Assembly: GCA_030752605.1 (NCBI GenBank) | Contig: JASMDX010000062.1 | Span: forward strand, 62,001-126,000 | DNA: 64,000 bases | Reading direction: 5' to 3' | Origin: GCA-2731375 sp002731375 | Lineage (GTDB): Bacteria; Pseudomonadota; Alphaproteobacteria; GCA-2731375 | Shown here: positions 26,796-36,381 of the stretch, piece by piece | Layout: every line of letters begins with the position of its first letter | Numbering within the stretch: position 1 is the stretch's first letter | The notes under the pieces: generated by a model | Told to the model about the DNA's origin: nothing | Databases searched by the model: none | The model's input: only the letters and a program-made list of their open reading frames with translations | Made by a program: the position numbers and the translations under genes

Positions 26796-28595
26796 CTAAT
26801 TGGCTTGGCGGCGCAGAAATGAAGGGATCTCAAGCAGGTCCTCTTCAGTCTGGGGTGGCGCCAGCGGCTGGGCGGTTTCAGGGGGCAGGCTTCGCTCCGG
26901 CGCGGCCGGTTCGGACACCGCCGCGTGGGCCGGCTCAACATATTCCGGCATCACGGCTGAGGCCGGAGGGGCCGTTTCCTCGATTACATCGACAGGCGCG
27001 CCAGCAGGAATGTCCGCTGGAAGATCCGCCGCGATCGCCTGGCGCATCCGTCGCGGACTTAGTTGCTCCGGCCGTGGCTGCTGTGGCGCCGGAGTGGCAG
27101 TTTCCGAAGCCTTAGGGGCTTGTTTCCGCCTGAACAGGGAGAAACCCCGGCTCTTGCGCTTGGCTGGCTGGTCGGTTGGGTTCAAGGCTTCCGCCTCGGC
27201 CAAGGGATCGGGCTGCAGCAGTGGACTACGGTCCTTCTCGGGCCGGCTTGCGGGCGGTGCCCTGAAGGGGCCCTCGGCCATGCTGACATCAGCTTTGCGC
27301 TGGTTCCCCAAGGCCGTGGGCGCCATGGACTCGGGCTCCGCCTGGGGTGGTTTCGGAGCCGGAACGCGCTCGCCAAAGGTAAACGGCAATGCCGGCGGTT
27401 CCTCCGCTTGCACCCGTGCCTCCATGGCGACCTCCATTGCCGTTGTAGCGCCGGCGATCTCCGGTACATTATCAATCGCGGAATCGGCCGCAGGCTCTAC
27501 AGTGACCGGCTGCGCGGGCTCGGGCTGCATGGCCGCGGGCTGTGCAGGTGCGGCTTCCGCCGGCGCGCTAACGGGCTGTCCCGAAACGGCGGCCAGGCGC
27601 GGCGTAATCACCGGCCGCTGGGCATTTTCTCCGATCTCGATGCCAGTCGCCACCACGGAAACCCGCATGCGGCCATTCAGGCTATCTTCGATGGCGGAGC
27701 CGACGATGATGTTAGCATTGGGATCAACTTCCTGGCGGACACGGTTGGCAGCTTCGTCAAGTTCATACAATGTCAGATCCATGCCGCCGGTAATGTTGAT
27801 CAGGACGCCACGGGCACCTTGCATGGAAACATCGTCTAGCAATGGGTTGGAGATGGCCGCCTCGGCGGCTTCAACCGCGCGTTTTTCGCCTTCGGCCTCG
27901 CCCGTGCCCATCATGGCCTTGCCCATTTCCGCCATCACGGTCTTAACGTCGGCGAAATCCAGATTGATCAGACCGGGATTAATCATCAGATCGGTGATTC
28001 CCCGGACACCGGAATGCAGCACATCGTCCGCCATGGAAAAGGCATCGGCGAATGTGGTCTTCTCGTTGGCGATCCGAAACAAATTCTGGTTCGGGATCAC
28101 GATCAGGGTGTCGACGAAGGTCTGCAGCTCTTCAATGCCGCGCTCGGCCGAGAGCAGCCGCTGACTGCCTTCAAACTGGAACGGCTTGGTCACCACACCC
28201 ACGGTCAGAATGCCCTGGGCCCGCAAGGCTTCGGCGATAACCGGCGCGGCGCCGGTGCCGGTGCCGCCGCCCATGCCGGCGGTGATAAAGGCCATGTGGG
28301 TACCCGCCATATGATCGAGAATTTGATCAATGGCTTCTTCCGCCGCTGCCCGGCCGACATCGGGACGGGCGCCACAGCCCAAACCCTGGGTAATGGCCGC
28401 GCCCAACTGGATGCGGCGGTCCGCCGTGCTTTGCGTCAAGGCCTGGGAGTCCGTGTTGGCGACAATGAACTCGACCCCTTCCAGGCCGGACGAGATCATG
28501 TTGTTGACGGCATTGCCGCCGGCACCGCCGACGCCGATGACAACTATACGAGGCTTTAATTCCGTCATTTGCGGGGCATTTAGGTTGATGGTCAT
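26796..28595 (-). CDS. ftsZ: Cell division protein FtsZ
   Basis: A 599-residue tubulin-like GTPase that forms the Z ring. The GTP-binding loop GGGTGTGAAPVIAEAL and the T7 catalytic loop NPGLINLDFADVKTVM are intact. The globular part ends near residue 320; a linker of about 260 residues rich in A, P, E and Q follows, then the C-terminal anchor peptide LLEIPSFLRRQAN, which binds FtsA. Long linkers are typical of Alphaproteobacteria. AAGGAGACC lies before the ATG. It follows ftsA after 128 bases. Confidence 0.98.
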   Translation of the reverse strand: MTINLNAPQMTELKPRIVVIGVGGAGGNAVNNMISSGLEGVEFIVANTDSQALTQSTADRRIQLGAAITQGLGCGARPDVGRAAAEEAIDQILDHMAGTHMAFITAGMGGGTGTGAAPVIAEALRAQGILTVGVVTKPFQFEGSQRLLSAERGIEELQTFVDTLIVIPNQNLFRIANEKTTFADAFSMADDVLHSGVRGITDLMINPGLINLDFADVKTVMAEMGKAMMGTGEAEGEKRAVEAAEAAISNPLLDDVSMQGARGVLINITGGMDLTLYELDEAANRVRQEVDPNANIIVGSAIEDSLNGRMRVSVVATGIEIGENAQRPVITPRLAAVSGQPVSAPAEAAPAQPAAMQPEPAQPVTVEPAADSAIDNVPEIAGATTAMEVAMEARVQAEEPPALPFTFGERVPAPKPPQAEPESMAPTALGNQRKADVSMAEGPFRAPPASRPEKDRSPLLQPDPLAEAEALNPTDQPAKRKSRGFSLFRRKQAPKASETATPAPQQPRPEQLSPRRMRQAIAADLPADIPAGAPVDVIEETAPPASAVMPEYVEPAHAAVSEPAAPERSLPPETAQPLAPPQTEEDLLEIPSFLRRQAN

Positions 28596-28627
28596 GGCTC
28601 AGGTCTCCTTTACCTAGCGGCTCCGGT

Positions 28628-28646
28628 GCGCAATGCGATATTGCGC
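28628..28646. other. Small hairpin in the ftsA-ftsZ spacer
   Basis: GCGCAAT and ATTGCGC form a perfect seven-base stem with a five-base loop about 30 bases before the ftsZ start. It falls in the ftsZ mRNA leader, where structure could tune FtsZ translation relative to FtsA; no direct evidence of function is visible. Confidence 0.3.
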
Positions 28647-28723
28647 CTTTGGTTGAAACTGAAAAGCAAACTCGAGATGGGTCGAAGTTGCGGTGGGTTG
28701 AAAATATGTCGTAGTCGTCATGA

Positions 28724-29974
28724 CTAGAAATTCTCCTTGAACCAACGGCTCAAACGTTGAATGCGGCCATCGCCAGAGGCGGCTTCAGCAAGATATTCCG
28801 TGTGTTTCTGGCCCGGCCCGCGCTCGGCATAGGCCAACAACCCAGCGGCGGTGGCGAAAGCGGGCCCTTCGGTAGCCTCGGCTAGACCGTGCAGACCCAG
28901 GGGACGGCCAACCCGAACCTGTTTATCCAAGACACGGGCCGCATGTTCGCGCACCCCGGTCAGCAAGGCCGCGCCGCCAGTCAGCACGGCGCGCCGGCCA
29001 GCCGTCCGCGCCAGGCCCGAGGCCTGCAGGCGGTCACGGACCAGTTCCAAGGTTTCCTCGATCCGGGGTTGGATGATGCCGATCAGCATGGAGCGGGAGA
29101 TTTGCTGCACCGCATCGGCGCCACTCTCTCCCACCCTTGGCACGCTGACCATGGCATGTTCGTCGTCTGGTCCCGCGACGGCACTGCCATGCAGTGTTTT
29201 CAGTCGTTCGGCATGTGCCGATGAAGTCGACAGGCCGCGGGCGATATCATTGGTAACGTGATTGCCTCCCACCGGGACCTGATCCGTATGGATCATATGG
29301 CCGTCATAAAAGACCGCGACATCGGTGCTGCCGCCACCCATATCGATCAGGGTCACGCCCAAATCCATTTCATCCTCGACCAGAGTAGAAAAGCCCGAGG
29401 CATAGGGTGCGACCACCAGGACGGCGATCTCCAGATGGCAGCGCTCCGCCAAAAGCTTTAGGTTGCGCAGGGGGCCAACGGCTGCGGAGACCACATGCAG
29501 GCGCAGGCCAAGGCGGGTACCGAACATGCCGCGCGGTTCGCGGTAGCCGGGCGTACCGTCAATGCTATAGCCGGCGGGAATGGTATTAAGGATTTCCCGT
29601 CCCTCACTGGCATGCTGGGCCAGCAAATGGGCCTGAGCCTGAGCCCGTTTCAAATCACGCTCGCCAATTTCGTGGCCGGCGATATCGGTTTCAACATCGA
29701 TCAGGCGGGAAGCAGGCCGGCCGCCCGAGAAACTTAGCAGGACCCGGTCGATCCGTTCCTTGGCCATGCGCTCCGCCACATCCACGGCGCCACGCACGGC
29801 TTCCTCCGCCGCATCCATATCGACCACGGCGCCGGCGCGCATGCCCCTGGAAATTTGATGCCCGATGCCGATCACCCGCATGCCGCCCGCGCCATCAGGC
29901 CGGGCGATAAAGCAACAGACCTTGGTGCTGCCAATATCCAAGGCGGTGATCAAATCATTTTTACCCACGGCCAT
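28724..29974 (-). CDS. ftsA: Cell division protein FtsA
   Basis: A 416-residue actin-like ATPase that tethers FtsZ to the membrane. The phosphate-1 motif ITALDIGSTKVCCFIA, the DMGGGSTDVAVF phosphate-2 motif and LTGGAALLTGV are present; the C-terminal RLSRWFKENF is an amphipathic membrane-binding helix. It starts one base after the ftsQ stop, so the two are coupled. Confidence 0.97.
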   Translation of the reverse strand: MAVGKNDLITALDIGSTKVCCFIARPDGAGGMRVIGIGHQISRGMRAGAVVDMDAAEEAVRGAVDVAERMAKERIDRVLLSFSGGRPASRLIDVETDIAGHEIGERDLKRAQAQAHLLAQHASEGREILNTIPAGYSIDGTPGYREPRGMFGTRLGLRLHVVSAAVGPLRNLKLLAERCHLEIAVLVVAPYASGFSTLVEDEMDLGVTLIDMGGGSTDVAVFYDGHMIHTDQVPVGGNHVTNDIARGLSTSSAHAERLKTLHGSAVAGPDDEHAMVSVPRVGESGADAVQQISRSMLIGIIQPRIEETLELVRDRLQASGLARTAGRRAVLTGGAALLTGVREHAARVLDKQVRVGRPLGLHGLAEATEGPAFATAAGLLAYAERGPGQKHTEYLAEAASGDGRIQRLSRWFKENF

Positions 29975-29975
29975 T

Positions 29976-30836
29976 TCAGGTGTCCTTCCCGGTCTTGTTT
30001 TTTCTGGCCGTCGCTTCCGGTGTCAGCCGTAGCACCAGGCGGTCAGGCAGACGCAGGTCGATGGCCGCCACATCCCGTTCGAATATCCGATGTTCCGCCG
30101 CCAGGTCCGCCAAACGGCTCCAGGCGCCAAAGGCATCGTCCGCGGGCAAATGAACCTTGATGCCGTTCTTCAAACGCACATCCCATCGCCGCGCCCCGAT
30201 CCGCACCGCTGCCTGGACCTGCGCGAACAGAACCGGCTTTTGCGACAGCATCTCGATCAGGGCCGCCGCCGTCTTGGGCGCATCCTTGCCCACGACGACG
30301 GGCAAATGGGCGAAACGGGCAAGATTATTCCGGGTGATCACCTTGCCGCCATGATCGATCAGAACCTGGCGGCCCTTGTGCTGCCACAGGGCCAAGGCCT
30401 TGCGTTCGCGCAACAGCACGACGATGGTATCGGGCAGCCGGCGTTCTACCCGCGCCGTCTCCACCCAGCCCAGTTGCAACAGGCGCTGGCGGGCCTGATC
30501 AGGATCAAAGGACAGGATTGACTGGCCGCTACGCAGGCCCATGGCATTCAGTACCTGACCCTTGCTGGTTTCGCCGCGCCCGGTGACAAAGACATGCTGC
30601 ACGGTCAGACCGGCCCCAATAATCTGCTTATCGCCCCATGCTGACAATTCCGCGCCGGCCACGGCCAAGGTCTTGCCGACAATGCCGTTGTGCCACAGAT
30701 ACCAACCACCAGCGCCCAGGCCCGACATGATGACGGCGCAAGCCAGCAACAGGCCCACATACCGCCGCCGGGGCCAACCGCCGGACCGGCGGCGCGCCGG
30801 GGTAACACTGTTCTTGGATTTCATCAGCGCGGACAT
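29976..30836 (-). CDS. ftsQ: Cell division protein FtsQ
   Basis: A 286-residue bitopic divisome protein. A basic cytoplasmic N-terminus is followed by one transmembrane helix (VGLLLACAVIMSGLGAGGWY, about residues 25-45), the POTRA domain beginning QHVFVTGRGETSKGQVLNAM, and the FtsQ beta domain. The frame continues upstream into ddl, but GGAGG seven bases before the ATG at 30836 fixes the start, giving a 13-base overlap with ddl. Confidence 0.93.
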   Translation of the reverse strand: MSALMKSKNSVTPARRRSGGWPRRRYVGLLLACAVIMSGLGAGGWYLWHNGIVGKTLAVAGAELSAWGDKQIIGAGLTVQHVFVTGRGETSKGQVLNAMGLRSGQSILSFDPDQARQRLLQLGWVETARVERRLPDTIVVLLRERKALALWQHKGRQVLIDHGGKVITRNNLARFAHLPVVVGKDAPKTAAALIEMLSQKPVLFAQVQAAVRIGARRWDVRLKNGIKVHLPADDAFGAWSRLADLAAEHRIFERDVAAIDLRLPDRLVLRLTPEATARKNKTGKDT

Positions 30837-31735
30837 CCGGCGTCCTCCACCATCCAACGCACCAGGGCGGGAAAATCAATATTGTTATGGGCAGCCAATT
30901 CCGGCACCAGGGAGGTCGGTGTCATGCCGGGCTGCGTATTAACCTCCAGCATATACAGCGCGCCGGGTTCGCCGCCGGTATCGTCGTAGCGGAAATCCGC
31001 CCGGCTGACACCACGGCAGCCCAATGCCGCGTGCGCCCGCTCGGACAACTCCAGCGCCCCGGCGTAAACATCCGCATGAATCGAGGCCGGAACCACATGC
31101 CGCGAACCGCCATCAGCGTATTTGGCGTCATAGTCATAGAAGCCGTCGTCAGTCAGAATCTCGGTAACGCCCAGGGCCTTGCCGTCCATCACGGCGACGG
31201 TCAGTTCCCGGCCCGGAACATAACGCTCCGCCAAAACGTCATCGCCATAGTGCCAATCACTGCCCACTGGTGGCTCGTTATCACCGGCCCAAACGATCCG
31301 AACGCCAAAGGTGGAACCCTCGCTAGGCGGTTTCACAACATAGGGGCGCTCCAATGGGTCCTTTTCATTCACCGCCGCGACGGTGGACAGGCAGCTTTCT
31401 GCGCATGGGATATCATGAGCCCGGAAAACCTCCAGAGCGGACGGCTTATACATGGCTACGGCGGAGGCCCGCACGCCCGAATGGGTGTAGGGTAGTTCCA
31501 GCAATTCCAGCAGGCCCTGGACGCAGCCATCCTCGCCCCAGCGCCCATGCAAGGCGTTGAACACAACGTCGGGTTTGACTTCCAGTAGACGGGCCGCCAG
31601 ATCGGCACCGACATCGATTTCAGTGACGTGGTAGCCGCCCGTGCGCAAGGCTTGGGCACAGGCCTTGCCCGAGGTCAAGGAAACCGGACGCTCGGCGGAA
31701 CGTCCCCCCATCAGGACCGCGACATGGCTGCTCAT
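30824..31735 (-). CDS. ddl: D-alanine--D-alanine ligase
   Basis: A 303-residue ATP-grasp enzyme forming the D-Ala-D-Ala dipeptide for MurF. It begins SHVAVLMGGRSAERPVSL, the family N-terminus, with the omega-loop PPSEGSTFGVRIV and the metal-binding MLEVNTQPGMTPTSLVPELA. The frame runs upstream into murB, but the ATG at 31735 overlaps the murB stop by four bases (ATGA) and gives the normal length. Confidence 0.97.
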   Translation of the reverse strand: MSSHVAVLMGGRSAERPVSLTSGKACAQALRTGGYHVTEIDVGADLAARLLEVKPDVVFNALHGRWGEDGCVQGLLELLELPYTHSGVRASAVAMYKPSALEVFRAHDIPCAESCLSTVAAVNEKDPLERPYVVKPPSEGSTFGVRIVWAGDNEPPVGSDWHYGDDVLAERYVPGRELTVAVMDGKALGVTEILTDDGFYDYDAKYADGGSRHVVPASIHADVYAGALELSERAHAALGCRGVSRADFRYDDTGGEPGALYMLEVNTQPGMTPTSLVPELAAHNNIDFPALVRWMVEDAGCPR

Positions 31736-32724
31736 GGCGCTTCCTTCGCCAGGACCAGTTCGGGAAGATCGTTCTCGGGGTCGTGCTCTCCGATGCGGTA
31801 GATTTCCCATTCCAACATGACACCGCTATGGGCATGAACCCGGCGGCGGACTTCCTCGCCCAACGCCTCCAAATCCGCGGCGGTCGCGGCGCCGTTATTA
31901 ATCAGGAAATTGCAATGCAGCTGCGACACCTGTGCCCCGCCAAGCGCCAGACCCCGGCAGCCGGCCCGGTCGATCAACTCCCATGCCCTAAGCTCACTGG
32001 AGTCGCCATTGGCGATGTCATTGCCGGGATTCTTGAACGTGCTGCCACCGGTTCGGGTATTGATCGGCTGGCCTTCCTTGCGGGCCAGGCGGACATCTTG
32101 CATGCGAGCACTTATTTCCCACTGATCGCCATGCTGGCCATAAAATTGCGAGCTGGTGAATATCCAGTCCTGGGGCGCGCCGCAATGGCGATAGCTCATC
32201 TCCAGTTCGTCCAGGCCAACCCGGTGCATGGTGCCAGTGCCATCCACGGCCTCGGCCCAGTCAAGAATATCCCCGAAGGCACTGCCATAGGCGCCAGCAT
32301 TGATGCGCAGACCGCCGCCAACGGTGCCTGGTATGCCGCGCATGAATTCAAAACCTACCAGACCGGCATCGCGGCAAACCCGGGCCAGGTTCACGTCCAA
32401 CGCGCCGGCGCCGGCGGTGACCGTGGTGCCGCTAACCTCGATCTCATTGAAGGCGCCGTCCAGGCGGATCACCACGCCCCGCACGCCGCCATCACGGATC
32501 AACAGGTTTGAACCAAGACCCAGCACCGTGCGCGGGATGTCGCGCGGACATTCGGTCAGAAACGTCGCCAGGTCCCGGGCATCGGCGGGCCGGAACAGAA
32601 CGTCCGCCGGTCCGCCGACGCGGAACCAGGTGCTGCCCGAAAGATCCACATGCTCGATATAGCGTCCGCGCACCACCGGCAAGCGGGACAGCAATGTTTT
32701 ATTGTGCGCTGGGGTTGCCATCAT
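31732..32724 (-). CDS. murB: UDP-N-acetylenolpyruvoylglucosamine reductase MurB
   Basis: A 330-residue FAD enzyme reducing enolpyruvyl-UDP-GlcNAc to UDP-MurNAc with NADPH. The FAD-binding blocks FRVGGPADVLFRP, LGLGSNLLIRDGGVRGVVIR and GIPGTVGGGLRINAGAYG are seen, as is the type I-like GSTFKNPG (active-site serine region) and the C-terminal SGVMLEWEIYRIG. The start is the ATG overlapping the murC stop; a second ATG follows immediately. Confidence 0.97.
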   Translation of the reverse strand: MMATPAHNKTLLSRLPVVRGRYIEHVDLSGSTWFRVGGPADVLFRPADARDLATFLTECPRDIPRTVLGLGSNLLIRDGGVRGVVIRLDGAFNEIEVSGTTVTAGAGALDVNLARVCRDAGLVGFEFMRGIPGTVGGGLRINAGAYGSAFGDILDWAEAVDGTGTMHRVGLDELEMSYRHCGAPQDWIFTSSQFYGQHGDQWEISARMQDVRLARKEGQPINTRTGGSTFKNPGNDIANGDSSELRAWELIDRAGCRGLALGGAQVSQLHCNFLINNGAATAADLEALGEEVRRRVHAHSGVMLEWEIYRIGEHDPENDLPELVLAKEAP

Positions 32725-34136
32725 GGGACGCCCGCCAAGTCGGTCAGTTGTTCCGGCAAGGCATTGGCCCAACCGCTGATGCTGCCGGCACCGAGGCAGA
32801 CCACCATGTCGCCGGACGCCGCCTCCGCCGCGATCGTGGCCGGCAGATCTTCGGGCGCATCCAGGGCCAGCACCCGGCGATGACCCCGCGCCATCAAGCC
32901 CTGTATCAGGGCATCGCGGTCAATGCCTTCGATGGGTTCTTCGCCTGCGGCATGCACATGGGTCACGATTACCGCATCGGCATCGTTGAAGCAGGTGCAG
33001 AAATCTTCGAACAAATCACGCAAGCGGCTGAAACGATGGGGCTGGACGACGGCGATAATGCGGCCCTCACAGGCCGCGCGGGCGGCTTGCAGCACCGCGG
33101 AAATCTCAACCGGGTGATGGCCGTAGTCATCTATTACCGTGACGCCCCCGGCCTCGCCAGTCTTGGCATAGCGGCGCTTGACCCCGGCGAAACCGGCCAG
33201 TGCCGAAAGCAGCACATCGTCATCGATCTTCATTTCCAGACCGACGGCGAGCGCCGCCAGGGCATTCAGAACATTGTGCTCCCCATGCATGGGTAGATGG
33301 CATCCCCGCAACAACCTGGTATCGTCGCTGGCCCGGTCCGTCAAAGCCACGTCGAAATGCATGCCCGTGGGCGAGGCATTAAGATCAACGGCGCGCACGG
33401 CGGCCTGGGGACTGAAGCCATAGGTGACGATGCGGCGGTCGGAGATGCGCCCGATCAGGGCCTGAACCTCCGGATGATCCAGACACATCACGGCGGAGCC
33501 ATAGAACGGCAGGTTCTCGACAAAGGTTTGGAAGGCCGCGCGCTCGGCCTCAAAATCACCATAGAAATCCAGATGCTCGGGATCCATGTTGGTGACGATG
33601 GCGATGGTCGCGGGTAGTTTGGTGAAGCTGCCATCGCTCTCGTCCGCCTCCACCACCATCCACTCACCGGCACCGAGACGGGCGTTGGTGCCATAGGCAT
33701 TGATGATGCCACCATTAATTACCGTCGGGTCATAATCCGCCTGATCCAGAATCGCCGCGACCATGGAAGTGGTCGTCGTCTTGCCGTGAGTGCCACCCAC
33801 TGCGATGGCCCATTTCAGGCGCATCAGTTCGGCCAGCATCTCGGCTCGGCGAACTACGGGGATCATCGCCTCCCGCGCCGCCACGACCTCCGGGTTGTCT
33901 GGCTGCACGGCGGAAGAAATCACCACCACCCGCGCCTCGTCCAAATTTTTCGCCGCATGGCCGATCTTGGCCTCGATCCCCAGTTGGCGCAGGCGGACCA
34001 CGTTGGCGCCCTCCGCCTGATCGCTGCCCTGCACGCGATAGCCCAAGTTATGCATGACCTCGGCAATGCCGCTCATGCCGATGCCGCCGATGCCGACGAA
34101 ATGAATGACCCCAATATCCAGTGGCAGCGCCCTCAT
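32721..34136 (-). CDS. murC: UDP-N-acetylmuramate--L-alanine ligase MurC
   Basis: A 471-residue Mur ligase adding L-alanine to UDP-MurNAc. N-terminal IHFVGIGGIGMSGIAEVMH binds the nucleotide, GTHGKTTTTSMVAAIL is the P-loop, and the C-terminal domain includes DDYGHHPVEI, typical of MurC. The frame continues upstream, but the ATG at 34136 overlaps the murG stop by four bases and matches the family N-terminus. Confidence 0.98.
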   Translation of the reverse strand: MRALPLDIGVIHFVGIGGIGMSGIAEVMHNLGYRVQGSDQAEGANVVRLRQLGIEAKIGHAAKNLDEARVVVISSAVQPDNPEVVAAREAMIPVVRRAEMLAELMRLKWAIAVGGTHGKTTTTSMVAAILDQADYDPTVINGGIINAYGTNARLGAGEWMVVEADESDGSFTKLPATIAIVTNMDPEHLDFYGDFEAERAAFQTFVENLPFYGSAVMCLDHPEVQALIGRISDRRIVTYGFSPQAAVRAVDLNASPTGMHFDVALTDRASDDTRLLRGCHLPMHGEHNVLNALAALAVGLEMKIDDDVLLSALAGFAGVKRRYAKTGEAGGVTVIDDYGHHPVEISAVLQAARAACEGRIIAVVQPHRFSRLRDLFEDFCTCFNDADAVIVTHVHAAGEEPIEGIDRDALIQGLMARGHRRVLALDAPEDLPATIAAEAASGDMVVCLGAGSISGWANALPEQLTDLAGVP

Positions 34137-35260
34137 GCGGCGGCCCTCCCGGACAATTCGCCCGACGCCAATGCCAGAACCATTTCCGCCAGCCGCGCGG
34201 CCGCATTTGGCTGGGCCCGTCCGCACGCAGCCTTTGCGGCATTGCGCAACAGGTCCGGATCGGTCATCAACATGGCCAAATGCTCCGCTAAGGCGGGCAC
34301 GTCCAAATCGGCTTCAGGCAGCACCCAGGCACCGCCAACGGAGCTCAACATTTCGGCATTGCGGCTTTGGTGATCGTCGGTGGCATGGGCGTAGGGCACC
34401 AGCACACTGGGCCGGCCCGCCATGGCCAGCTCACTAACCGTGCCCGCACCGCTGCGCGCGATAACCAGATGCGCGGTTGCCAGCCGGGCCGGCATATCGG
34501 TGAAGAACGCAGCCGTCTCGGCCTGAATATCCGCCTCGTCATAGATCCGGCGTACCGCGTCTAGATCCTCCACCCGGCATTGATGCACGACGGACAGACG
34601 CCGGCGCAGTTCAGGCCGCAAAGCCAGCAGAGCCTGCGGGATCACTTCGGAAAAACGGCGGGCGCCCTGACTACCGCCAAAGATCAGGATTTCGAATGCC
34701 GCATCGGACGCCGCCACCACATAAGGTTGACCGGCCAGGTCATGGATATCATCACGCACCGGGTTACCGGTCACCAGCTTCGGCTGACTGTTGGATGGCG
34801 GCAGGCCCTTGGTGACAGGGAACGAGGTGGCGATAACGTCAACCCGGCGGGCCAGCAGACGGTTAACCCGGCCCAGCACCGCGTTTTGTTCATGAATGGC
34901 ACGTGGCACGGAGAGGGTAATCGCCGCCAACATGGTGGGCAGGGACGGATAGCCGCCAAAGCCGACCACCGCCGCCGGACCGACCTGGCGGATCAAGCGC
35001 CGGGCCTGGATGAAACCAAGGGCGATATTGATCATCGCCGCCAGCTTGCCCAGGACGCCGCGTCCCGACGGCGTCGCGGAGGCCACATGATGAATAGTCT
35101 GACCCGGAAAGCGGCCCGAGAAATCTTGACCCCGGTTATCGGTGACGATATCCACCACACGCCCACGCCGGTCCAACTCCGCCGCCAGGGCCTGCGCCGG
35201 AAAAACATGCCCGCCGGTACCGCCCGCCGCCAACATAATGCTACCGCTGGCCGGTTTCAT
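34133..35260 (-). CDS. murG: UDP-GlcNAc:lipid I transferase MurG
   Basis: A 375-residue GT28 glycosyltransferase that makes lipid II on the inner face of the membrane. The N-terminal glycine loop IMLAAGGTGGHVFPAQALA and second-domain motifs (ILIFGGSQGARRF; VIARSGAGTVSELAMAGRP) are present. The longer frame to 35542 lies antisense-free but inside ftsW; the ATG at 35260 overlapping the ftsW stop by four bases is chosen. Confidence 0.98.
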   Translation of the reverse strand: MKPASGSIMLAAGGTGGHVFPAQALAAELDRRGRVVDIVTDNRGQDFSGRFPGQTIHHVASATPSGRGVLGKLAAMINIALGFIQARRLIRQVGPAAVVGFGGYPSLPTMLAAITLSVPRAIHEQNAVLGRVNRLLARRVDVIATSFPVTKGLPPSNSQPKLVTGNPVRDDIHDLAGQPYVVAASDAAFEILIFGGSQGARRFSEVIPQALLALRPELRRRLSVVHQCRVEDLDAVRRIYDEADIQAETAAFFTDMPARLATAHLVIARSGAGTVSELAMAGRPSVLVPYAHATDDHQSRNAEMLSSVGGAWVLPEADLDVPALAEHLAMLMTDPDLLRNAAKAACGRAQPNAAARLAEMVLALASGELSGRAAA

Positions 35261-36381
35261 GGCATGCTCCCCAGATTGGGCCGGCGCCGTGTCAGGGCCA
35301 GGACCATGCCCATGGCCAGGGCCAGAGCCAACATGGAGGAACCACCGTAGGAGATGAACGGCAAGGTCATGCCCTTGGTGGGCAGCAGGTTCAAATTGAC
35401 GCCAATGTTGATCACCGCCTGCAAACCGAATTGGGTCAACAGACCAGCGGCGGCCAACAGCACGAACAGATCGTCCTCGCGCAACAGGCGGGCAAAGCCA
35501 CGCAATGTGATAAAACCGAACAAGGCAACGATGATCAGGCAAGCGATCAGGCCGAACTCCTCACCTGCAACCGAGAAAATAAAATCCGTATGGGCGTCGG
35601 GCAAAACCCGTTTGACCATGCCCTCGCCCGGGCCCCGACCCAGCAGACCGCCTTGGCCGAAGGCATCCATGGCCCGGTCAATCTGAAAGGAATCACCGCT
35701 GGCAGGATTGATGAAACGGTCGATGCGGCTGGCTACATGGGAAATGGTGGCATAGGCGGCAATAGCGCCAGCCAGGCCCAGGCCGAACAACACGGCGACC
35801 CAAACGATGGACAGCCCGGCAATAAAGCATTGCCCGAACCAGACCACCGCGACCACCGCCGTCATACCGAAGTCCGGCTGCAAGATCAGCAACCAGATGA
35901 CCAGGGCAAAAAGGGCGCAGCAGATCACCCCACCCGGCACGCCTTCACGCCGACGTTGCTCGGCCAACATCCAGGCAGCGACCACGGCAAAACATGGCTT
36001 GATGAATTCCGATGGCTGAATGGACAGGCCGGCAAATTGCAGCCAGCGGGTCGCGCCCTTGATCTCCGGGCCAAGAAATAGCGTCGCCATCACTAGCAAC
36101 AGGCTAATGGCGAAGCCGACAACGGAAATGCGCCGCACACCGCGCGGGCTCATCAACGAAATCACAAACATCACGGCCACCGCCAGGGGCAAAAAGACGG
36201 CATGGCGAAGAACAAAATGCTGGCTTTGCAGTTGCAGCCGTTCGGCCACGGCCGGGCTGGCGGCCAAGGTCAGCAAGGTGCCGATAGCGATCAGCAACGT
36301 CACCGCCAACAGCGTCCAGCGATCAACGGTCCACCACCAGCGGCCAACGACAGAGGTATCGGTGCGCGCGAAGGAGATCAT
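35257..36381 (-). CDS. ftsW: Septal peptidoglycan polymerase FtsW
   Basis: A 374-residue SEDS-family protein with about ten transmembrane helices that polymerises lipid II at the septum with FtsI. Family blocks GATRWLQFAGLSIQPSEFIK (near residue 110) and the C-terminal LPTKGMTLPFISYGGSSML are clear. It overlaps the murD stop by four bases. Confidence 0.97.
   Translation of the reverse strand: MISFARTDTSVVGRWWWTVDRWTLLAVTLLIAIGTLLTLAASPAVAERLQLQSQHFVLRHAVFLPLAVAVMFVISLMSPRGVRRISVVGFAISLLLVMATLFLGPEIKGATRWLQFAGLSIQPSEFIKPCFAVVAAWMLAEQRRREGVPGGVICCALFALVIWLLILQPDFGMTAVVAVVWFGQCFIAGLSIVWVAVLFGLGLAGAIAAYATISHVASRIDRFINPASGDSFQIDRAMDAFGQGGLLGRGPGEGMVKRVLPDAHTDFIFSVAGEEFGLIACLIIVALFGFITLRGFARLLREDDLFVLLAAAGLLTQFGLQAVINIGVNLNLLPTKGMTLPFISYGGSSMLALALAMGMVLALTRRRPNLGSMP

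Noticed and set aside
34133..35542. Longer N-termini for murG, murC, murB, ddl and lysC
   Set aside because: The extensions fall inside the upstream genes (or the untranslated leader in the case of lysC) and precede the conserved N-terminal motifs; ATGA overlaps or ribosome sites fix the shorter starts.
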